From: Prolixibacteraceae bacterium
Lineage (GTDB): Bacteria; Bacteroidota; Bacteroidia; Bacteroidales; Prolixibacteraceae
DNA: 5,098 nucleotides
Assembly (NCBI GenBank): GCA_016931875.1
Contig: JAFGDX010000301.1
Location: forward strand, 1-5,098
Direction of reading: 5' to 3'
Part shown: piece by piece, positions 1 to 5,098 of the stretch
Layout: each line of letters begins with the position of its first letter
How positions within the stretch are numbered: position 1 is the first letter of the stretch
Translations under genes and position numbers: made by a program
Notes under the pieces: generated by a model
The model's input: only the letters and a program-made list of their open reading frames with translations
Databases searched by the model: none
Told to the model about the DNA's origin: nothing

Positions 1-872
1 GCTGACTTCAAAATCGCCAACACACGGCTGCGTTCTTCTCCGGCCAGCGGCAAACGCGGTGCACGAACATTTTCATTTCCCAGTCCGGTAATACTCTCAG
101 CCAGTTTAATGTTCTGAACCAGTTTTGTGGAAACATCCAGTTCCAGCACCGGCAAAAACCAGCGGTATATTTTTAGTGCTTCTTCCATTTTCCCGGCTTT
201 GATCAAGCGGTAAATGGCCACGGTTTCTTTTGGAAAAGCACACACCAGGCCGGCCACCCAGCCATCGGCGCCCATCAGCAAACTTTCCATTCCCAGTGTA
301 TCAACCCCTGTTAACACAGCAAACCGGTCGCCAAATGCGGTTTTCATACGGGTAACATTCGAAATATCACGTGTGGATTCCTTCACCGCCTGAACCGCCG
401 GCAAATCTTCCAGTTGCCGAAAAATATCAGGAGAAATCCAGATTTTATAATCCACCGGGTTGTTGTATAAAATAACGGGCAATTCGGTTGCCAACACTAC
501 CTTACGCAAAAACACCACGGTCTCACGTTCATCGGATGTGTAGCGCATGGGCGGAAGCAACATCAGACCGTCGGCTCCCAAATCGCGCGCCTTCACAGCC
601 GCATCAACCGCCGCTTTTGTGGTTTGTTCCGCAATATTCATTAACACCGGAATCCGGCGCGCCGCAGCTGTTTTGGCATGTTTCAGCAAAGCATCTTTTT
701 CTTCCTGAAGAAGCGTACTGGCTTCTCCGAGCGAGCCTCCCAAAATAATTCCATCAACTCCGGCTTCAATTTGCGCTTCCAGATTGAGATCAAACGCATC
801 AAAATCCAACGCATCATCAAGCGTAAATTTGGTTGTCATTGCCGGAAATATTCCTTTCCATTCAAAATTCAT
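1..872 (-). CDS. DapA-superfamily (dihydrodipicolinate synthase/N-acetylneuraminate lyase family) class I lyase, C-terminus cut by window edge
   Basis: The visible 290 residues form most of a class I aldolase-type TIM barrel of about 300 residues; only the last few are lost past position 1. Family landmarks are present: GGSLGE at residues 45-50 (counterpart of GTTGE), catalytic Tyr136 in YNNP, and the Schiff-base Lys164 in KEST. Enzymes of this family form or cleave C-C bonds, or deaminate or dehydrate, using a 2-oxo acid bound as an imine, in the cytoplasm. Against a role in lysine synthesis, the position of E. coli DapA Arg138 is Asp141, Thr45 is Leu48, and Tyr107 appears to be Arg110 (my alignment by eye). 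I infer a catabolic enzyme. A 1-pyrroline-4-hydroxy-2-carboxylate deaminase of hydroxyproline breakdown is my best guess, supported by the divergent AraC gene; a sugar-acid aldolase is the alternative. The ATG at 872-870 gives MNFEWKGIFPAMTT, the usual N-terminus. No Shine-Dalgarno is seen, only an A-rich leader. Confidence 0.93.
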   Translation of the reverse strand, partial: MNFEWKGIFPAMTTKFTLDDALDFDAFDLNLEAQIEAGVDGIILGGSLGEASTLLQEEKDALLKHAKTAAARRIPVLMNIAEQTTKAAVDAAVKARDLGADGLMLLPPMRYTSDERETVVFLRKVVLATELPVILYNNPVDYKIWISPDIFRQLEDLPAVQAVKESTRDISNVTRMKTAFGDRFAVLTGVDTLGMESLLMGADGWVAGLVCAFPKETVAIYRLIKAGKMEEALKIYRWFLPVLELDVSTKLVQNIKLAESITGLGNENVRAPRLPLAGEERSRVLAILKS

Positions 873-923
873 ATTCTTTTCTTTACATTTTTATTCAAAT
901 AAATACTTAAACATCTTTTATTG

Positions 924-931
924 CAAAAATA
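924..931 (-). promoter_or_regulatory. -7 promoter box for the DapA-family gene
   Basis: On the minus strand this reads TATTTTTG, a perfect match to the Bacteroidota -7 consensus TAnnTTTG. It lies 51 bases upstream of the ATG, a reasonable leader length. I found no good -33 TTTG at 16-20 bases upstream; the nearest TTG is about 26 bases away. A weak -33 would suit a promoter that needs an activator such as the divergent AraC protein, but that is inference. The box is AT-rich, so a chance match is possible. Confidence 0.4.
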
Positions 932-1007
932 GACGAAATCAGAAACCACAGCTGCTTCAATTTTATCATGAACATATACGATATTACCCATGTTTCATAA
1001 AACAGAG

Positions 1008-1050
1008 CAGGTTGAACGCATATTAACTATTACAACCAATCAGGTTCAAA
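1008..1050 (+). repeat. Paired CAGGTT repeats, candidate operator for the AraC regulator
   Basis: CAGGTTGAAC (1008-1017) and CAGGTTCAAA (1041-1050) match at 8 of 10 positions and start 33 bases apart, about three helical turns. They sit just before the regulator start and about 77 bases or more upstream of the lyase -7 box. AraC proteins commonly bind direct repeats through their two helix-turn-helix motifs, so this is a plausible autoregulatory or activating site. The repeat is short and could be chance. Confidence 0.2.
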
Positions 1051-1060
1051 ACAATGAGGC

Positions 1061-1942
1061 ATGAAAATTCTTCCGTTTAAAATTGCCCAACCCGTCGGTC
1101 AATCAATTTGGGTGCAGGATGATCACCTTCCCCACCTGTACGACATTCTTCACCGGCACAATGAATTTCAGATTACCCTGATAAAAAAAAGCACCGGGAA
1201 TGTGGTTGCCGGCACTCGGTTTATTGCTTTTCAGCCGGGCGACATTTTTGTTTTTGGCTCGGGGCTGCCCCACGTTTTACGAAACGACCCCGAATATTAC
1301 CAGGCAGAAAACGAATTGAAAGCCAGGGCTTTATCGGTATATTTTGAAAAAGAAATTTTTGGGGCCACGTTCTGGAACCTTCCTGAAACAAAAACACTCA
1401 CGGAATATATGCAAAAAGCCGGGGGAGGTTTTTTTTATCCGGCTGCTTTTCATAACAGCGAAGCCCGTATTGTGGAGGAAATCGGACGGGCGGAAGCACC
1501 CCGGAGGCTGATTCTTTTGCTGGAATTACTAAACCGGCTGAACACTTCGAAACACCAAAAAATACTGGCTGCCGATGGAATGTTCAACCCCATGAATAAA
1601 ACCGATGAAAAGCGTCTGGATGCCATTTTCCGGTTCACACTCAATGAATTTCACCGCCCGATTACCCTTGCTGAAGTAGCCGGTGTTTCGAACATGACCG
1701 TAAACTCCTTTTGCCGCTATTTTAAAACCCGAACACGAAAAACCTACGTCGATTTTTTAACTGAATACCGTATTGGACGGGCATGCAAAATGCTGCTTCA
1801 GGAAGAGTACAGCATTTCCGATATTTGTTACCGGGTGGGATTTGGAAACTTGTCGAATTTCAACCGGAAATTCAAAAAAATAAACGGCTGCACCCCGCAG
1901 CAATACCGAAAAAAACAAAAGCTTCAAAACATTCTGGTTTAG
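1061..1942 (+). CDS. AraC-family transcriptional regulator with cupin sensor domain
   Basis: This 293-residue cytoplasmic DNA-binding protein has the usual AraC length and order. An N-terminal cupin-like sensor (about residues 5-100) carries HRHNEFQI at 31-38 and GDIFVFGSGLPH at 60-71, which suggest a small-molecule pocket. A linker follows, then the AraC DNA-binding domain (about 186-285). Its first helix-turn-helix is around ITLAEVAGVSNMTVNSFCRYFK (201-222); the second is around SISDICYRVGFGNLSNFNRKFK (251-272), ending in the family signature GCTPQQYR (276-283). The ATG is the earliest possible start, because an in-frame TGA lies at 1055-1057; an ATG at 1054 is out of frame. The gene diverges from the DapA-family lyase, and such pairs usually mean the regulator controls its neighbour, so its ligand is probably that pathway's substrate. 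I recall close relatives beside hydroxyproline-type gene sets in Bacteroidota, but this needs a search. No terminator separates it from the GH20 gene 67 bases downstream. Confidence 0.95.
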   Translation: MKILPFKIAQPVGQSIWVQDDHLPHLYDILHRHNEFQITLIKKSTGNVVAGTRFIAFQPGDIFVFGSGLPHVLRNDPEYYQAENELKARALSVYFEKEIFGATFWNLPETKTLTEYMQKAGGGFFYPAAFHNSEARIVEEIGRAEAPRRLILLLELLNRLNTSKHQKILAADGMFNPMNKTDEKRLDAIFRFTLNEFHRPITLAEVAGVSNMTVNSFCRYFKTRTRKTYVDFLTEYRIGRACKMLLQEEYSISDICYRVGFGNLSNFNRKFKKINGCTPQQYRKKQKLQNILV

Positions 1943-1944
1943 GA

Positions 1945-1976
1945 TTGTGTTTCCTGCGATCAAATCCATAATTTTA
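1945..1976 (+). promoter_or_regulatory. Weak candidate promoter for the GH20 gene
   Basis: TTG at 1945-1947 is followed after 21 bases by TAATTTTA (1969-1976), one base short of the TAnnTTTG box. It lies 33 bases before the chosen GH20 start. The match is imperfect and the spacer long, so the gene may instead be read through from the AraC gene, which has no terminator of its own. Confidence 0.2.
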
Positions 1977-2009
1977 TGGTCTGAAAAAAATTTAAAACAA
2001 ATATCTCTT

Positions 2010-3554
2010 ATGAAAAACAAATTTGGGTTGACAGCCATTTTGGCATTCGTTTTACTGCAAAGCGCATGCACACAGAAAACCCCCACCGATCTCTCAAAAA
2101 CCGCTTTCATTCCAAACCCTGTAAGTATTGAAGCTACCGGCCATTCTTTTGAACTGAATGCGTCGGCCGTTATCTATTACGAAGAAGGTGCTGAAGGACT
2201 TCAGCTAATAGCTGACTATCTCTCTTCGGAAATCAACCGGATTTCGGGAATGAGTTTAAAAGCAGAACCAACAGCTGAAACGCCGAAAAATGGAATCTAT
2301 TTTACATTGGCGAATGAAGATCAGGAACTGGCATCCGAGGGATACGAATTAACCATCGGAAAAAAACTGATTGCCATAAAAGCCAACGCGGTACCGGGAT
2401 GTTTTTACGGGGTTCAGACTTTGCTTCAGATGCTACCTGCAAAAACGGAGGCTGGACAGGCACTGGAACTGGCATCGGGGGTTATCCGCGATTTCCCCGA
2501 ATTTGGATACCGCGGGGCCATGCTCGATGTTTCGCGCCACTTTTTTAATGTAGAGGAAGTAAAACAGTTTATCGATTTTCTGGCCATGTATAAAATGAAT
2601 GCTTTGCACCTGCATTTATCGGACGACCAGGGATGGAGAATTGAAATCAAATCGTGGCCCAAACTAACAGAAACAGGCGGAAGTACCGAAGTTGGCGGTG
2701 GCGAAGGTGGTTTTTACACACAGGAACAATACGCGGAACTGGTAAATTATGCCGCAGAAAGACAAATTACCATTATTCCGGAAATTGACATGCCGGGGCA
2801 CACCAATGCCGCACTTGCATCGTATGCCGAATTAAACTGCGACGGAAAAGCAACGGAGCTGTATACCGGAACAAAGGTCGGATTCAGCACATTTTGCACC
2901 GACAAGGAGATAACCTACCAGTTTGTTGACGACGTGGTTCGCGAACTGGCCGCATTAACACCCGGGCCTTATTTTCATATTGGAGGCGATGAATCGCATG
3001 TGACTGCCCACGACGATTATGTGTATTTTGTAAACCGCGTACAGGAAATCGTTGTAAAACATGGCAAGAAAGTGATTGGCTGGGATGAAATTGCCAATGC
3101 AGAATTGGTTGAAGATGCCACCGTTCAGTTTTGGGCCGATGTGGAAAATACAACCATGGGAGTTGAAAAAGGTGCCAAAGTGATTATGTCGCCGGCAGCC
3201 CGTGCTTACCTGGATATGCAGTACGACTCCACTACACAGTACGGATTACACTGGGCTGGTTATATTGAAGTGGATCACGGATATACATGGAACCCGGCAA
3301 CACTGGTGCCCGGCATTACCAAGGAAAATATTCTGGGTATTGAAGCGCCGCTTTGGTCGGAAACTGTAACCAACATTAACGAAGTGGAATTTATGGTTTT
3401 TCCGAGATTGCCCGGTTATGCCGAAATTGGCTGGACAGCCCCCGAAAAACGCGACTGGGAAGAATACAAAACCCGTTTGGCAAAACACGGTCCACGCTTC
3501 AGCGATTTGGGAATTAACTTCTACCGTTCAGCGTTGGTTCCATGGGAGGAATAG
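2010..3554 (+). CDS. Exported GH20 exo-beta-N-acetylhexosaminidase (probable lipoprotein)
   Basis: This 514-residue enzyme removes terminal beta-linked GlcNAc or GalNAc from chitin oligomers, glycoproteins or glycans by substrate-assisted retaining catalysis. It starts with MKNKFGLTAILAFVLLQSAC, a lipoprotein-like signal with Cys20. Next come a GH20b-type N-domain (about 30-145) and the catalytic barrel (about 165-490). Motifs are Arg168 in RGAMLDVSRHF, HLHLSDDQGWR (200-210), EIDMPGH with Asp260 and His264, and HIGGDES (323-329) with the Asp327-Glu328 catalytic pair. Further along are Trp358 in GWDE, Trp375, Tyr400 and Asp402 in YLD, Trp415, and Trp449 with Glu451 in LWSE. By eye these match every active-site residue I know from Streptomyces plicatus Hex, so it should be active. 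I chose the ATG at 2010 over the GTG at 1947, because the longer form would bury the signal peptide behind 21 residues. No acidic export signal follows the Cys, so a periplasm-facing anchor is more likely than surface display. No carbohydrate-binding or type IX sorting domain is present. Confidence 0.97.
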   Translation: MKNKFGLTAILAFVLLQSACTQKTPTDLSKTAFIPNPVSIEATGHSFELNASAVIYYEEGAEGLQLIADYLSSEINRISGMSLKAEPTAETPKNGIYFTLANEDQELASEGYELTIGKKLIAIKANAVPGCFYGVQTLLQMLPAKTEAGQALELASGVIRDFPEFGYRGAMLDVSRHFFNVEEVKQFIDFLAMYKMNALHLHLSDDQGWRIEIKSWPKLTETGGSTEVGGGEGGFYTQEQYAELVNYAAERQITIIPEIDMPGHTNAALASYAELNCDGKATELYTGTKVGFSTFCTDKEITYQFVDDVVRELAALTPGPYFHIGGDESHVTAHDDYVYFVNRVQEIVVKHGKKVIGWDEIANAELVEDATVQFWADVENTTMGVEKGAKVIMSPAARAYLDMQYDSTTQYGLHWAGYIEVDHGYTWNPATLVPGITKENILGIEAPLWSETVTNINEVEFMVFPRLPGYAEIGWTAPEKRDWEEYKTRLAKHGPRFSDLGINFYRSALVPWEE

Positions 3555-3573
3555 AATAGAATTAGCACGATAC

Positions 3574-3605
3574 AACGGGTTGCAGAAAAAGCAGCCCGTT
3601 TTTTT
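3574..3605 (+). terminator. Rho-independent terminator of the GH20 gene
   Basis: AACGGGTTGC (3574-3583) pairs with GCAGCCCGTT (3591-3600) as a 10-bp stem with one U-G wobble, around a 7-base loop (AGAAAAA). A run of seven T ends it (3599-3605). It begins 19 bases after the GH20 stop. It works for the plus strand only: on the minus strand the wobble becomes an A-C mismatch and no U-run follows. Its T-run overlaps the stop codon of the convergent gene. Confidence 0.88.
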
Positions 3606-4662
3606 ATTGAAATTCGACACGTGCAATTCTTCCTTCAGAGCCTGCAGCAAATCCAATGTTTTTCCCCGGAACCGGGCGAAAAGTAAAGTAGTTGGTTTCC
3701 TTCACAAAGTTCCAGTTTTTCCCTCCGTCAGCGGAAATATCGCATCCGGTTTTCCCGATGACAAAAAGGAACCCGTCTTTTGAAGTTCCGGCGCGTTGTA
3801 CGCACGAACGATATTCGTTGGGCATATTTTCCGATAAAAGCCATGTTTTCCCGCCATCGGTTGTAAAGGCAGCCATTTTTTCATTCAACTCCGGGTTATC
3901 ATAGGTGCCGCCTACAATTGCACCTTCCCGGTCATTGACAAAACATACCGAAAAAATACCGGAAGAAGTTCCCCCGTAAATCATAGGCGTTTCTGCAACT
4001 TTCCAGTTTTCACCAAAATCTTCGGAATAAAATATCCGGGCAGCGCTGCCCCCGGTCGCCATCCATGCTTTCCCCGACGGCAGAAATTCAATACAGGTAT
4101 TTGAAGCCGCAAAATTGGCCTCACCTTCTTTTGCATCCGGAATATTTTTAATGATTTTCCAGGTTTTGCCGCCATCGGTAGTTTTTATGACAAAAGGCTT
4201 TCCGTTTACCGGGTCGCTCACAGCTAACCCGACTTTTTCACTGGCAAATTTCAGGCTGTTGAAAAAAAGTCCGCCGGTGGTATTTTGATAAACCACTTGC
4301 CAGCTCTTTCCTCCATCTTCTGTTAAAAAGCCAAAATCAGGTCCTGCAATTCCAAAAACCAGCACCCGGTTTTCATCCCAGGCATGAATACTTCTGAAAT
4401 CGTTGTTTGTCTGCCCCGGAATTTTTATTTCCTTCCACACCTTGCCACCATCAACCGATTGCAAAACAGTGCCTCCCGAGCCGCTTGCCCAAATCACTTT
4501 CTCACTCACCACATACAATCCGCGAAGACTTGCGTCAGAATGTACAGGAAGTTCAGTAATCTGAATGTGTGCTTTCAACAAATCATTTTCTGTTGAATGG
4601 GTTTCAGGCGCATAAAACTCCGAAAACCAAACCAAACTTATAACTATCAAAAATGGATACAT
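3604..4662 (-). CDS. Exported six-Asp-box (BNR/YCF48-like) beta-propeller protein
   Basis: This 352-residue protein carries six Asp-box motifs (S/T-x-D-x-G-x-x-W) at 69-76, 114-121, 161-168, 213-220, 267-274 and 310-317, about 43-54 residues apart. The spacing fits one motif per blade of a propeller. Five have the DGGK core; the fourth is DFGENW. The family includes YCF48/HCF136 photosystem II assembly factors and sialidase-like folds, and bacterial homologues are sometimes labelled oxidoreductases without evidence. I see no sialidase arginine triad and no redox motif, so the role is unknown; binding a protein or glycan partner outside the cytoplasm is plausible. The N-terminus (about residues 3-13) is hydrophobic but lacks a basic n-region, so it is a weak signal peptide or a short anchor. 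The ATG is well supported: an in-frame TGA lies 15 bases upstream and a perfect promoter lies just before it. The gene converges on GH20 with a 49-base gap, has no terminator of its own, and appears monocistronic within the window. Confidence 0.92.
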   Translation of the reverse strand: MYPFLIVISLVWFSEFYAPETHSTENDLLKAHIQITELPVHSDASLRGLYVVSEKVIWASGSGGTVLQSVDGGKVWKEIKIPGQTNNDFRSIHAWDENRVLVFGIAGPDFGFLTEDGGKSWQVVYQNTTGGLFFNSLKFASEKVGLAVSDPVNGKPFVIKTTDGGKTWKIIKNIPDAKEGEANFAASNTCIEFLPSGKAWMATGGSAARIFYSEDFGENWKVAETPMIYGGTSSGIFSVCFVNDREGAIVGGTYDNPELNEKMAAFTTDGGKTWLLSENMPNEYRSCVQRAGTSKDGFLFVIGKTGCDISADGGKNWNFVKETNYFTFRPVPGKNIGFAAGSEGRIARVEFQ

Positions 4663-4682
4663 GGGACAAAATTTATTTCATA

Positions 4683-4710
4683 CAAATCTACCATTTTCCG
4701 GTTTACCAAA
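4683..4710 (-). promoter_or_regulatory. Bacteroidota-type promoter for the propeller gene
   Basis: On the minus strand, TTTG (4710-4707) is followed after 16 bases by TAGATTTG (4690-4683), a perfect -7 box. The box lies 20 bases before the ATG, which predicts a very short leader. This is the most complete promoter in the window and supports the chosen start. Confidence 0.55.
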
Positions 4711-4785
4711 TGGCACTCAAAACTATCTCCCTTTTATTCATACCGTGAAATAACCGTTAACACAATGCTTTGAATTCTTTTTTCC

Positions 4786-4793
4786 TATTTTTG
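4786..4793 (+). promoter_or_regulatory. -7 promoter box for the ECF sigma factor gene
   Basis: TATTTTTG is a perfect match to TAnnTTTG and lies 18 bases before the ATG at 4812, predicting a leader of roughly a dozen bases. A TTTG at 4769-4772 is only 13 bases upstream, too close for a normal -33. The -33 half is therefore unresolved; the gene may be weakly expressed or need another factor. Confidence 0.45.
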
Positions 4794-4811
4794 TTCGACG
4801 AGTAAACGGCT

Positions 4812-5098
4812 ATGCAAAAACTATCGGCTATAAACAACTATTTAACCGAACTCCGTAATGGCAAAATACGCGCCTTTGAAAAATTATTTGCGCTTTATTA
4901 CCCCCGTTTATTTAAATATGCCTTTCATTTTTTGCAAAACTCTTTTGAAGCAGAAGACCTGGTTCAGGAGGTTTTAATTGAAGCATGGAAACAACGCGAA
5001 ATTTTTGAAAATGAAAACCACTTCTCATCCTACCTTTTCACCGCACTGAGAAACAAATGTTTAAACGTGTTAAAAAGAAGAGTTACCGAAGAAAATTA
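4812..5098 (+). CDS. RNA polymerase ECF-type sigma-70 factor, N-terminal part (cut by window edge)
   Basis: The visible 95 residues are sigma region 2, which binds RNA polymerase core and melts the -10 element. AFEKLFALYYPRLFKYAF (21-38) is region 2.1. DLVQEVLIEAWK (49-60) is the region 2.2 core-binding signature. FSSYLFTALRNKCLNVLKRR (71-90) covers regions 2.3-2.4 and leads into the linker. Region 4 and the stop lie beyond the window; a full protein of this type is about 180-200 residues. The ATG gives the usual short lead-in (MQKLSAINNYLTELRNG) and sits just downstream of a perfect -7 box. In Bacteroidota such genes are often followed by a FecR-type anti-sigma factor and SusC/SusD-like outer-membrane genes that take up glycans. 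That would fit the nearby GH20, but it is inference because the downstream genes are not visible. The assignment to the sigma family is secure; its regulon is not. Confidence 0.95.
   Translation, partial: MQKLSAINNYLTELRNGKIRAFEKLFALYYPRLFKYAFHFLQNSFEAEDLVQEVLIEAWKQREIFENENHFSSYLFTALRNKCLNVLKRRVTEEN

Noticed and set aside
968..998. Imperfect inverted repeat ATGAACAT ... ATGTTTCAT in the divergent intergenic region
   Set aside because: The arms pair only with a bulge and the sequence is AT-rich, so the match is within what chance would give.
488..1026. Plus-strand open frames of 74-86 codons opposite the DapA-family gene and across the intergenic region
   Set aside because: They are mostly antisense to a gene with clear catalytic motifs, have low-complexity or unlikely composition, and show no domain.
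1261..1271. GGGGCTGCCCC hairpin in the AraC gene
   Set aside because: It is a short stem with a 3-base loop and no proper T-run, inside a conserved coding region; most likely chance.
1420..1436. G-run followed by eight T in the AraC gene, considered as a slippage site or internal terminator
   Set aside because: There is no stem before the T-run, and the reading frame continues intact into the DNA-binding domain, so no frameshift is indicated.
1947..2009. GTG start that would lengthen the GH20 protein by 21 residues
   Set aside because: The extension overlies the candidate promoter and would hide an obvious lipoprotein-type signal peptide beginning at the ATG at 2010.
1757..2110. Minus-strand 117-codon open frame across the AraC-GH20 junction
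   Set aside because: It is antisense to the AraC helix-turn-helix region and the GH20 signal peptide, both well supported; no family is recognisable.
1..3554. Sialic-acid cluster reading (N-acetylneuraminate lyase plus hexosaminidase)
   Set aside because: The lyase motifs do not look like NanA, no other sialic-acid gene is visible, and GH20 alone is not evidence for that pathway.

Overview
The window looks like ordinary chromosomal DNA from a member of the Bacteroidota. Four things suggest this. AT-rich leaders lack Shine-Dalgarno sequences. Several genes are preceded by the Bacteroidota-type -7 box TAnnTTTG. The gene families (AraC regulator, GH20 lipoprotein, Asp-box propeller protein, short ECF sigma factor) are typical of polysaccharide- and protein-degrading members of the phylum. 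I cannot place it to genus from this sequence alone.

Layout, left to right. (1) Positions 1-872, minus strand: a DapA-superfamily lyase/aldolase, missing only its last residues at the window edge. (2) Positions 873-1060: a divergent intergenic region with a perfect -7 box for the lyase and a pair of CAGGTT-type repeats near the regulator start. (3) Positions 1061-1942, plus strand: an AraC-family regulator with a cupin sensor domain. (4) Positions 2010-3554, plus strand: a secreted GH20 exo-beta-N-acetylhexosaminidase, closed by a strong intrinsic terminator at 3574-3605. (5) Positions 3604-4662, minus strand, convergent with GH20: an exported protein with six Asp-box (BNR) repeats, related to the YCF48/HCF136 propellers. 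(6) Positions 4663-4811: a second divergent promoter region. (7) Positions 4812-5098, plus strand: the first 95 residues of an ECF sigma factor, cut by the window edge.

The most informative point is the pairing of the DapA-family enzyme with the divergent AraC regulator. The enzyme keeps the Schiff-base lysine and catalytic tyrosine but lacks the arginine and threonine that define lysine-biosynthetic DapA, so it is not a housekeeping dihydrodipicolinate synthase. From my recollection of Bacteroidota gene neighbourhoods, this enzyme branch and this regulator type accompany trans-4-hydroxyproline catabolism genes. That is inference, because the diagnostic neighbours would lie left of the window. 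GH20 may be read with the regulator or have its own weak promoter; no direct metabolic link between the two is visible. I see no mobile element, CRISPR array, tRNA or rRNA, and no clearly novel system. The window is mostly ordinary, with a few regulatory details worth checking.
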